A DNA stretch of 64,000 nt from Ricinus communis (Eukaryota; Streptophyta; Magnoliopsida; Malpighiales; Euphorbiaceae). Below, one piece after another: positions 32,150 to 42,120 of the stretch (positions within the stretch are counted from its first letter, which is position 1; each line of letters begins with the position of its first letter). The stretch is from assembly GCF_019578655.1 (NCBI RefSeq), contig NC_063261.1, positions 806,001 through 870,000 on the forward strand. Direction: 5' to 3'. Both the position numbers and the translations under genes were made by a program. A model generated the notes under the pieces. That model saw only the letters and a program-made list of their open reading frames with translations, had not been told where the DNA came from and did no database searches.

Positions 32150-34608
32150 CTTTCCCGAGTCGTCCATCACTTCATCGGAATCGGCCTTTAAACCTTGAGT
32201 TTGAAGAACAAGCAACTAGAGCGTCAAGGTCTGTATCTGCCGTTGATGGGCATTGACTACCACTGTAAGCCCTCATGGTCCCTCTGTAAAATACCCAAAG
32301 GATTAAGCATTGCATTTCATTACACAACATGCATTCATTCTGAAATTTTTTGTTTTTGTTTATGTTTACTTACCCTCCAGTCCTCGCTAATGACAAAGAA
32401 TTATCTCTTGGCAACTACATCGAGTCGGTGTACGTGCTTGAACTGGTCTCTCTGAATCTATATAATTGTATATGTATTACTAATATCTTAGGAAGTAAAG
32501 TAGTGTAAGGCAATATATAAAAGACAACTCACATGTGTTCAACTTCTCGAAATGAACTCTGAAGGAAGGCTCGACTATAAGGCCAACTGATGGTCTACTG
32601 TACTGGAGGGGCACCAGTATAATACAGTTGGATCTATAAGGAATGGGATACTCCTAGGGATCACATCCGACATCACCATAGGAGGCACCTCATAAGTAGC
32701 AATGGTCGAGGACTAAAAAGTGTGGGTGCCTTTAGGATGGCGAGCAGGCCGCCCCTTTTCCAACTTGGAGACTTGAGGATCATTAGGACGAAAAGATTAT
32801 AATGCAAGAGCAATGCTTAGACAATGTCACAATGATAATCAATTAAAGGAAGAATGATGAGAAAGTACCTAAATAATAGTGTCCTTGTCTAGGGGCACGA
32901 GTCTCAATTATTGGGTCATGAAGGATGTGTAGTCGGTCCTTTATGACCTAATAGTAAGCTCCCTGAGGTCATCTCAAGGCACTCCTCAAACTCCTCGTTC
33001 ACAAGGTTAGTCGCCAAGAACATCGATAGAGGTGGTAACATGGGCACTCATCGGCTGCTAGGTCCTCTCTCACAACCGTAAATCTGCTCGCCTAAATACC
33101 ATACTTGACAGCAGCACCTATATCCCCCTGTCCTTGATCTTCGCAACAAATAGAATGGAAGGGTCCCCGAGCTAGTCAGCACAAATTTGAAAACACAAAG
33201 GTAAGTAATTGAACTTTAAGTTTATAAATTAAACAGATATGTTTTTTCTCCTTTTACCTGGTCCTAGGGCAAAGAGTTGATCCATATACGGCGCATGTAG
33301 ACTTGCGCCCACTCTAGAGAGACGCTCCTATTAGAGCCCCAATGGCTCAAACTTGGAAAGCCCGTGAGGTACTGATAGGCTGGGCACCTATCAAGAGGTT
33401 GAGCTTTAAGGCCCAGACTTTCATTTAAATTATCATCAAACAATTAATAATAAAGAGAATAAGTATGCACAAATAAAAAGGAAGACCTATATGTACAACA
33501 TGCCAAAAACCATAGAGCCTCTTGCTCCCGCTGATCGTAATATCCATCTATTGGTACAAGTACACCAACGCGGTCGACCCCTAGTTGTACGAAGAAACTA
33601 GGCCAAGTTTCTCAAAGGGGGCCAGATAATGCAAGTTCAACGAATTCCATGAATCGTATAACAAGGCAATCCCAAATAAGTAATAAGGAAGGCTCGGGCC
33701 ATCTGGTCGACCTCCCGGGTAAACTGAGGGGTGAATCCTCTGTAGTGGAAAGGTATCCTCTAGTAAGCTAAGCACTAGGTGTTCTTGCGCGTAGGCAAGA
33801 ATCCCAATAAGTCAATGATGTACTGGTCCCGAGCATTGAACCTCTGATCGTGGATGTCATCATCAAAAGGGATGAGGGAACCCAAGAAGTCGATCCCTGT
33901 AATAGTAGAAAAGGTAAGAGTAGATAATGTCAACTCTCCAACCAGTGTATGAAAGGTGTTGGTGGTGTCCATCCACCGCTCAAGCAACATGTAGATCGAA
34001 GTGTGGTCGGTCCTCTTAGTAGTAGAGGGCACTATAACAATGAACTGGCAGAACCCAGTGTCGTCTATTCGAGCCTGAACGGAGCTCGAGAACTCATCAA
34101 ACCACTCACGGGCACCATAGAAGCTCCCAACAAACTTGATTGATATGATGTTGATTTGAAAAGCATAGAAACAAGTATGAATGCATATATACATACATCA
34201 AAGTAAAAAAATCAAGTAAGTAATACCAAGTTTCCTCAATTTTTAAGTAAATCGGTGTGTGAGAAGTCATTTCGGCTCGTTCGTGGCCGATTCAGACTGT
34301 GTAGAACCGATCGGCACTACGCAGAGCCGATCGACTGTTCATGTTAGAGCAACCGATTTTTATTTAATTTCATATAAATTTTGACATTTTATGCATTATT
34401 TGAGTGTATAAATGATAGAAAAGCAAGATTAGTAAGAGAAAATACCTCATTGATGACCGAGAGAGCCCGATGAGTGCTTAATTTGGCAAAAATGTGGATT
34501 CCCTCCCTATCACCAATCTTAAGTCATTTTAGCATGTAATTGGTGGTCAAAGTCCTAATCTAGCGCAACTGAGGTGTGGCCTATTGATTCGGAGGAAGAG
34601 CTTGCCAT
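32150..34608 (-). pseudogene. PMD-like antisense ORF in X2
   Basis: ATG at 34608 (MASSSSESIG). Exon 1 is 34608-34446 (donor GAG|GTATTT), the intron contains a palindromic cluster, and exon 2 starts near 34160. Exon 2 reads NIISIKFVGSFYGAREWFDE, ARIDDTGFCQFIVIVPST, LLERWMDTTNTFHTLVGELT and ITGIDFLGSLIPFDDDI (to 33860), then DMARAFLI-like and LHYLAPFEKLGL (33600). Exon 1 (163 versus 162 nt) and the exon 2 start line up with the copy at 641, which confirms the split structure. The acceptor CAG has become CAA here. Stops in exon 1 and frameshifts further on; 33500-32150 is too decayed to read. Confidence 0.65.
34273..34340. repeat. Palindromic motif cluster (PMD intron, X2)
   Basis: GTAGAACCGATCGGCACTAC followed by GCAGAGCCGATCGAC: the best preserved pair of units. 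It sits in the same intron as the cluster at 920-987. Confidence 0.7.
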
Positions 34609-34720
34609 TGCAAGACAAATTTGGAAAGATTTGGTTAAGAATCGAAAAAGAAATCAAAAGAAGAATACAGAGAGATTAGAAAGGAAGTCATAAAATGAGA
34701 GAATGAATAAGAAAGGATAC

Positions 34721-34730
34721 TTATATGCCC
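34721..34730 (-). promoter_or_regulatory. TATA-like site for antisense PMD ORF (X2)
   Basis: The minus strand reads GGGCATATAA, about 115 bp before the ATG at 34608. It mirrors the arrangement at 497-517. Confidence 0.4.
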
Positions 34731-34990
34731 TAAAAGAGGTAAAATTGCTATTTTGGTCCTAATCGGCAAGTTACATTTTAGTCCCCAGTGGGCCAATTAT
34801 CAATTTAGTCCTGAAGCAGAAATTATTAAAGAAAGATGGAGCTTATGCCAACTGAACACTTAGAAGTGAAGAATTCACCAATTGTAAAAGAAAGCAAAAA
34901 TCACAACTCTTTGCTTTCCAAAGCGGAAGGTAATTAAGAAAACTCTAGAAAATCAGCGGTAGAAGTGGCCATCATCCAAAATCTTGAGAA

Positions 34991-35176
34991 GACGGGCATG
35001 GTCCTTAAAGCAGACGGGGGTGGTCCCTAAATCAACTAGGCATGGTCCCTAAATCAAGATGTGACAGGCGTGGTCCTTAAAATCAGATGGGCATGGTCCC
35101 TAAAATCAGACTGTCGTGGTACCTAAATCAGACGGGCGTCACCCTCAAATTGAATGGGTGTGGTCCCTAAATCAAG
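34991..35176 (-). repeat. Minisatellite, eight units of about 23 bp (X2)
   Basis: Plus-strand unit GGGCGTGGTCCCTAAATCA with variants, eight times in a row, between the antisense PMD gene and the 3' LTR. Reverse of the unit at 1-140. Confidence 0.85.
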
Positions 35177-35310
35177 CCAGATAGAAAGTCTGCACCAACT
35201 TGAGCCTACAAAGCGTAGCTTCTACAACTCAAAGTTGTATTATTTTTACCATATCCTTGATATTTATGATTTGTCTTGAATATTTAATCATGCATGTCCT
35301 TATAAATCTC

Positions 35311-35328
35311 GACAAACTAGGAGCAAAC
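35311..35328 (+). other. X2 polypurine tract
   Basis: GACAAACTAGGAGCAAAC immediately precedes the TGTAAGCACC start of the LTR. Reverse forms (GTTTGCTCCCAGTTTGT) follow the reversed LTR at 55573. Confidence 0.65.
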
Positions 35329-35570
35329 TGTAAGCACCAATTTTCTAGATCTAGATATCGAGGGAATTACAAAATATTCGATGATGAAAGTTACTACTTA
35401 TCTAGGTCTCGAGGAATTGAGGATAGTCAAATCACAGCTAAGACTAAGAATAATTAAATCAATTTGAACTAAATTGACAGAAAAATTAAGTTTACAGGAT
35501 GAAATTGTAAAATCTAAAAGTTAAAGGGTCAAAGTGCACAATTTTTTGAAAATTGCCAACTTAAGCAAAT

Positions 35571-35633
35571 TGTGTAGAGCCAATCAGCCCTACATAATCC
35601 TAATCGTCTCTACATAATTCCAGTTGACCCTAA
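35571..35633. repeat. Palindromic motif cluster (X2 LTR, first)
   Basis: GTGTAGAGCCAATCAGCCCT, then CTAATCGTCTCTACATAAT and CAGTTGACCC: about three decayed units, 240 bp into the LTR. Confidence 0.5.
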
Positions 35634-35883
35634 TTTCAAATTTTAGTGTCGTTTTAAGGTATTTTTCACTTTAAAATGCCAAAAATAATTAAACTCCGTC
35701 TTCTTGAAGGTTTTCTTGATAATTATTTAAACTTTGAATTTTTTCATGATTTATTCAATACTAATCAATATTTATTGATTAACACATTTTGATAAGTCCA
35801 AATAATAATTATTAATTATTAGTAATTATCAAACAATTAAAGAAATATTTATCCAGGCTTCTAGGATTTCCTCCATCCTTCTC

Positions 35884-35890
35884 TATAAAT
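35884..35890 (+). promoter_or_regulatory. X2 LTR TATA box
   Basis: TATAAAT in CTCTATAAATAGG. The reversed LTR has the same box at 55021-55028. Confidence 0.55.
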
Positions 35891-36581
35891 AGGAAAGGAA
35901 ACCCTAAGACGGGGAGGTTGGTAATGATCAGTAGAGAAGGATAGTAACTTTTTTGAGGCAACATATATAAACTCCCAAAAATCAAACACTTAGCCAAAAA
36001 TACTATGGATTCCTACCCGATCTATGATTCAACCTCCTCCCTACTCCTGAGACTCGAGGATCTGCATAATACAGTTACAACCTGAAGGTTTTTGAATCCA
36101 TCTTCACATAACAATCTTTTTTTTTCTTTATGATTCTCTACAATTAGAAATATTCTAGGTTTTGTTATAATTTCCCATTAATTGTTTAATATATTTTATG
36201 TAATTAGAATTAGGGTTACATGATTTTGTGTATTTTGCATTATGTTCATGATTCCTGAATTTTGAAACGGATAACTTGTTTTTTCCTAGATTTAAATTTG
36301 ATAAATCAATGAGTAGGTCAACATGCTAAATTTACCTTTTCTTTAATGATAGTTCATAAATTTGAGTAATTAGATCTATGGTATGCATGATTAGTTCCAT
36401 ATACATGTTTAAGAAAATTGTCATATTTATTTACTGTAAGTTTTCTTTTTCATCAATTTGATTTTTATCTTAAATATAGGTTTATTTACGTATTATTTAG
36501 TGTTTTGTATGTATTCTAATTGTTATTTACTTATTTTCATGCATGTATTTTAGATGAATGGGCGTTGGAGACATAAAACTA

Positions 36582-36655
36582 TCAAATCGGCCTAGGAAGA
36601 AACCTTATAGCCGTTCGGCTTTATGACATAGTTAATCGGCTATTTGTCTATCAAT
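36582..36655. repeat. Palindromic motif cluster (X2 LTR, second)
   Basis: AATCGGCCTAGG, AGCCGTTCGGCTTTATG and TTAATCGGCTATTTG. Corresponds to 52614-52657 in X4. Confidence 0.5.
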
Positions 36656-38040
36656 CGCCTGTTTTTACTGATTTTGAGTATTTTTGCCACGTTTGCCACT
36701 TTTAGCTTATTTTCAGTTATTTTCAAGTTAATTAGTTGTAGGAGGGCTGTAATAATTTAATTTTTACCGCTTTTCCTTATTTTGCTTTATGTTTATGTAA
36801 TCTGATGATCAAATTCCTTGTATATGATTGAAAAAACTAAAAAATGGACATCTAGACCTAAGGCCTGTAATTCAAGTTTGGCATATAATATGTAGCCTAT
36901 TAGGCTTAAAAGATAGTAAACTGGGCCTAACTCATAAAATCCATTTAGACTTCGGTTAGCTTTACCATGTTTAATAAATAAATTAACCTATTTAGATTAG
37001 AAAAATGGAATTGGGCCTTGGCATATAAAATATAGTCCAACTAGAATAAATGCTTGGTAACTGAAGCATAATTGGTAATTGGGCTAGACTAGGTGGACCT
37101 CTTTTTACATAATTGAATAGTTAATTTAGGCTAATTAAATAAATAGGGAATTGGGCTGAAATAGGCTAGACTTAGATGGACCTCACATGCTGTAGTACTT
37201 AATGTGTAGGAATTATTATGTAGTATTTATAGGGAATGGCTATTAAGTAATAAATTGAAAGTAGGGATACACAAATAAGGAAGTTAGCTTTTAGATCCAA
37301 CTTTAGATGTGGCGAAGCTTCCTTATAGAATTTAGTACGCCACTCAATTAGTAATAGTGTCTTGGAGAACTATCCAGGTGGCGACTTCCTTTCTCCGCGC
37401 TAGTCTCTATGATTAGTTAGCATGTTTTTAATTAGGTTGAAAAGCCTTGCAGTGCTATAGTCATTAGAGATACTTAAATGCGCGTCCAAAATCGCCGCCT
37501 ACATTAAAGATAAGTAAAAAATAATTAGAACTCAATCTTAATGATAAATATTGATAAGATTAAATAAAATCCATTAAAACTAGTCTAATAATTATCTCTA
37601 ATTAATTAAAGATAAATATGTAATTATCTTCAATATTTTTATTTTGATCCAAATTTTAAATACTTCTAAGATTTGATCCAAATTTTGACAATTTTTAAGA
37701 TTTTTACCTTTTAAAAAGGTTTGATTAATTTTCAAAGAATTTTGGCCTTATTAAAAATGGTTTGACCAAATATTAAAATTTGATCGAGTCAATCAAGACC
37801 AAGTAAATACCCGACTTTGACATTTTAAAACTTTGTGAGATTTGGGAAATATAGTAAATTTTCATCATCAGGTTTTTGGAAATCCCTCGATATCTAATTC
37901 CAAAATCCGGTGCTTACATATTGCCCTTAGTTTTTGTAAAGATTTAGGCAAATGAAATTTAAATAAATGAGACAAAGTATAAATATAAAGGATATGCAAA
38001 AGGATTTGTGGGTTGTAGATGCTTCGCTCCGTAAGACTAC

Positions 38041-38740
38041 AACATCTTGATGACCTCCCTTCTCGAGATAAATGCATGCAGAGACTTCCCTCTAGCTTGG
38101 ATTTAGAGATTTCGCATATCACATCTTAAAGACAGCCCTTTAAGATAAGTGTATACAGAGGCTTCCCTCTGAGTTTGATTTAAGGATTTCGCATATCACA
38201 TCTTAAAGACAGCCCTTTAAGATAAGTGTATACAGAGGCTTCCCTCTGAGTTTGATTTAAGGACTTCGCCCGTCACATCTTGAAGACCTATCTTTAAGAC
38301 AAGTGTGTGCAGAGACTTCTCTCTAGCTTTGATTTAGGGACTTCGCCTGTCACATCTGGAAGACCTCCCTTCAAGATACATATATGTAGAGACTTTCCTT
38401 TGGACTTGATTTTAAGACTTCGCCCGTCACATCTCAAAGACCTCCCTTTAAGATATGTGTGTATAGAGACTTCCCTTTAGCTTTGATTTAGCAATTTCAT
38501 CTGTCATATCTCGAAGACCTTCCCTTAAAGATAAGTATATGCAGAGACTTCCCTCTAACTTTGATTTAGAGATTTCGCTTGTCATATCTCGAAGACCTCC
38601 CTTCAAGATAAGTGTATGCAGAGATTTCCTTCTAGCTTTTGTTTAGGGACTTTAGCCATCATATCTCGAAGACCTCCCTTCAAGATAAGTGTACGCAAAG
38701 ACTTCCTTTTGGATTTGATTTAGAGACTTCACCCATTTCT
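38041..38740 (-). repeat. Tandem array, nine units of about 78 bp (X3)
   Basis: Each unit runs from ACATCT(C/T)GAAGACCTCCC through AGAGACTTCCCTCTAGC to TTGATTTAGGGACTTCGCC. The second and third units are almost identical. The unit end is the same core as the 23-bp minisatellite of X1/X2. Confidence 0.9.
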
Positions 38741-39059
38741 TCAAAATCCTAGCTGATGGCGACCTCTGCCGCTGATTGTCTGTGTTCAAAACTGCACTCC
38801 TTCGTATATGTTAGGAGTCCATTAATGATAAGGGGCTAGGGAAGGCTTGATCTTAATTCCTATAGTGATAAAAATAAGCGCCTTAGGGAGTTATACACTT
38901 GTGTATTGATAAGGCCATGCGCTATTTCTTGAAGCTCGATGTCTCTCCCGGACGAACCATATAACCAAAAGAAAGCATGTACCATAATAGAAGAGCTTGC
39001 CCCACCTATGAGTAAATACTTCATAGTAGCATCATTAGACTGTACATTTTGAATATTCT

Positions 39060-39400
39060 ATGCTTCGAGAAGCAAAAGCTGTTTGCACTTCACGATCTTC
39101 TGCTTTGAGAAGTAAATTAGCTCTCCACTTTGAGATCTTTTGCTTTGAGAAGTAAACTGATTATATTATGCTTTCAAAATGTAAAATGATATATTTCACT
39201 TTAGGATGTAACTGATGATCTTCCACTTCTACTTTGAGAAGTAAATTAGTTTTTCACTTTAGGATCTTCTGCTTCGAGTAGTAAATTAGCTTTCTACTTC
39301 GAGAAGTAAACTGGTTTTTTAGAACTTAAACTAATTCTTCACTTCGGGAAATAAGCTTGTGATCTTCCACTTCAGGGAGTAAACTTGAGTGTAGATTGAA
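39060..39400 (-). repeat. Array of CTTC..GAAG units (X3)
   Basis: About ten imperfect units of CTTCTGCTTCGAGAAGTAAA or CACTTCGGGATCTTC. Each contains a small inverted repeat. The same array occurs at 56395-56600. Confidence 0.75.
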
Positions 39401-39566
39401 CATTTTCTTTCTCTTTTTTTGAATTTTTCTTCATTTTCCTGTTTCAAGTTATACAAGTACATAGAGATTACATCAAGTAAAGATATGCAACATGCATGCG
39501 ATATATGGCATATAATGCATTCTTAATAATTATCCTCTAGTATGGACAAAAGCACTCTGGTGCTCA

Positions 39567-40267
39567 TTAGCAGGGGTTCCTATGTTGTGGGTTTGCTTTT
39601 AATGTTTATGAGACTTTGATTATCAATGCTTGTCTCTTCTTGCTTTCATTATTAATGAGAAATCACATTATTCATGAGACATTGTGAGTTGTGGTGTTTA
39701 GATTACTTTATGTAATTGTGAAGTTCATTTAGTAATTGGAAATTTGAATAGCAAGAACTGGTTAATGATCATTTAGAGATAAGGGTAATTGACTAGCCGG
39801 ATTAAGAATTAACAAAGCTTAATAGAGGCGGATTAAAGCTTAATGCTAATTTAATAATCGATCGTTAGGAAGAGATTCCAACGTTAGGTTCTTAGGTTTA
39901 GGAATTCGGTTATCTCGAGAGGAAAACCTAATTCAGTTAAGAATTCATCCATGGGTAATTACAATTGGTAATCAATATAATCTCTACCTTCACTAAAAAT
40001 CTAACTAGCTTAGGTCCCCTTGGGTTTGCTTTTTCCTTTGATTGTTTCACGAAATCCTTTTAGTTTGTTTGACATTTAGATGATCACTTGCTTACATTTA
40101 ATCATAAAATCAACTTCACTGATTTTGTTAAGGTTAGATATCATAAGACGCTGTAGTAGTTCTAGGATCACCCTTACCCGAGAATATGACCTTGATATTC
40201 ACCGTTAGTGCTAGTCTGCATCGATAGGTTCACTGCCTTAGATTGTAGCTACACAAATAGTATATCA
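39567..40267 (+). repeat. Athila 5' LTR, 3' part only
   Basis: From GGGGTTCCTATG to GTATATCA. It matches in reverse the LTR at 48253-48450. The start of the LTR is missing. Ends with CA six bases before the PBS. Confidence 0.7.
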
Positions 40268-40273
40268 AGTTTT

Positions 40274-40291
40274 TGGCGCTGTTGCCGGGGA
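40274..40291 (+). other. Athila primer binding site
   Basis: TGGCGCTGTTGCCGGGGA differs by one base from the standard Athila/Calypso-type PBS TGGCGCCGTTGCCGGGGA. Confidence 0.85.
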
Positions 40292-40440
40292 ACACTTTTA
40301 TGTGAACTAGAGTGAATTTGTGTTTGTGTTAATCTAGCCATTTTTATTTTATATTTTTTCATTTTTTTTCTATATATATTCTTTATTATTGTATTTATTC
40401 CTATGTTCTTTGGTTGCTACCTTTCCATTTCAGGTAGTTT

Positions 40441-42120
40441 ATGACTAGGAGCTCTAATCCTACTCCTATAGACCCTCTTGCTGAACCAAAGCAATCCCTC
40501 CATTTGTTGAGAAAGCGTATGCAAGAAGAAGAGGAGGCGTGGATAGAGTTTGAAGCCCTTGTGAATAGACCAGCAGGGATGGAAGACAACAACCGGGCTG
40601 CGGATGAAGCCAGGACAATGTACGAGTTTGCTAGACCTTCTCTTGAGGGGACGCAGACGAGTATATTGCGACCACCTATGGCGGCCAACAACTTCGAAAT
40701 AAAGCCAAACATGATACAAATGGTCTAAAATAGTGTACAATTTGAGGGACTGTCGAGCGAGGACCCAAACGCTCACATTGCCAACTTCTTGGAGATCTGC
40801 GACACCTTCAAGATAAATGGAACAACTAATGATGCCATTCGGTTGAGGCTGTTTCCTTTTTCTCTGAGGGACCGAGCGAGAAGATGGTTGTAGTCACTCC
40901 CAGCCAACCCTATTACGACATGGAGATCGTTGGCTAAAATTTTTTTATATAAGTACTTTCCTCCTGCTAAAATTGCTAAATTGAGAAATGATATATCTTC
41001 TTTAGTACAGTTTGATGACGAGAGCATGTACGATGCTTGGGAAAGGTACAAAGATTTGCTTCGGTGTTGCCCGCACCATGGACTACTAGTATGGATGCCG
41101 GTCCAGACCTTCTACAGCGATTTGAACCTTGCTACTAGGCAGATGGTAGATGCTGCAGCAGATGGGGCCCTGAACAGTAAGATGCTGGAGTAGGCGCAAA
41201 ATCTGATAGAGGAGATGGCCATGAATAACTACTAGTGGCAATCCTCTAGGAGTCAGGTAGTCAAGTAGGGAGTAGTCAACCAACTAGACTCTACAGCAGC
41301 CTTGGCAGCTCAAGTGGTGCTTTTGACTAAGAAATTAGACCAGCTTCTGATGCCGGTTCATGCAGCCTAGATAAGTTGCGAGTTTTACGGTGGCCCTGCA
41401 CTATAGTGCAAACTGTAATGCGGGAGGTATGTTTGCTTCACCTTCTAATTCGCCATCTTCTATTGTTTCTCCTGACCTTGAACAGGTAGACTACATTGTA
41501 ATGCACCTAGACAACAGAACAACCCATACAACAATACATATAACCTCGGTTGGCGTAATCATCCAAACTTCGGTTGGAGAAACAGCAACACCCAAGGTCC
41601 ACCAAGCTTTCAGAGACTGCATCAGTAGCCACCACAGCAGCAGCAACAGGTTGGACCATCACAACTTCCTCCACCAGTCGAGAAGAAATCTAACTTGGAT
41701 GAGCTGATGATGAAGTTTGTCACGTCAACTGAGACGAGGTTCCAATAGACCGACAATGCTCTTAGAAATTAGCAGGAGTCCATTTAGATCTTAGAGAGTT
41801 AGATTGGGTAGTTTTCTAAGATATTGTCTGAGAGGCAATAAGGATCGTTCCCCAGCACTACAGAGTCAAACCCGAGGGAGCGTTGCAAGGCTATCACTTT
41901 GCGATCAGGTAAACAGTTATCTAGCTCTTTACTGTTAGCTGATGATGATAATGTTTCCATGCAGGATAAGCCAGCTATGAAGGAGCCAGAGCCTGAGGTG
42001 ATAGAAGCAGGGAAAGTGGAAGACAGGTAGAAGAGCCCTGTGAGAGAGTACCAGCCACCGGTCCCATACCTTGCTTGACTTAAGCAGGAGAAGGTTAATA
42101 AGTAGTTTGGTAAGTTCTTT
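40441..42120 (+). pseudogene. Athila gag
   Basis: Starts ATGACTAGGAGC. Capsid landmarks: [55 protein letters not shown] and WERYKDLLRCCPHHGL (40740-41090). A linker with NLDELMMKFVTSTETRF and ESNPRERCKAITLRSGKQL (41690-41915) follows. In-frame stops are mostly TAG or TAA where the family has Gln. Structural protein of the particle; not functional here. Confidence 0.85.

Larger units (their letters stand above)
27885..37504 (+). mobile_element. Tat-like Ty3 LTR retrotransposon X2, 5'-truncated
   Basis: Plus-strand order: RT end, RNase H, second (archaeal-type) RNase H, integrase, antisense DUF7745-like ORF, antisense PMD-like ORF, minisatellite, polypurine tract, 3' LTR. The extra RNase H between RNase H and integrase is the hallmark of the Tat lineage. 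LTR, PBS, gag, PR and most of RT are missing to the left. All frames contain stops. Confidence 0.8.
35329..37504 (+). repeat. X2 3' LTR, about 2.2 kb
   Basis: Starts TGTAAGCACCAATTTTC and ends near CGCCGCCTACA at 37504. Its later half is shared with 52600-53480 and 54165-54413, its early half in reverse with 54414-55572 and 37505-37918. A clear TATA box (CTCTATAAATAGG, 35881-35893) marks the U3/R region. The right boundary is set by where sister copies change. Confidence 0.7.
37505..39566 (-). mobile_element. Tat-like fragment X3, reversed
   Basis: A reversed LTR start (CGATATCTAATTCC ... CCGGTGCTTACA, ending at about 37918) is followed by a PPT-like TATTGCCCTTAGTTTTT and two tandem arrays (38041-38740 and 39060-39400). 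Text like that at 56640-56760 of X5 comes next. It is cut by the Athila LTR at about 39567. Confidence 0.65.

Noticed and set aside
38041..38740. CRISPR-like regular repeats
   Set aside because: Units are directly joined, diverged, without unique spacers, and sit at a known position in a plant retroelement.
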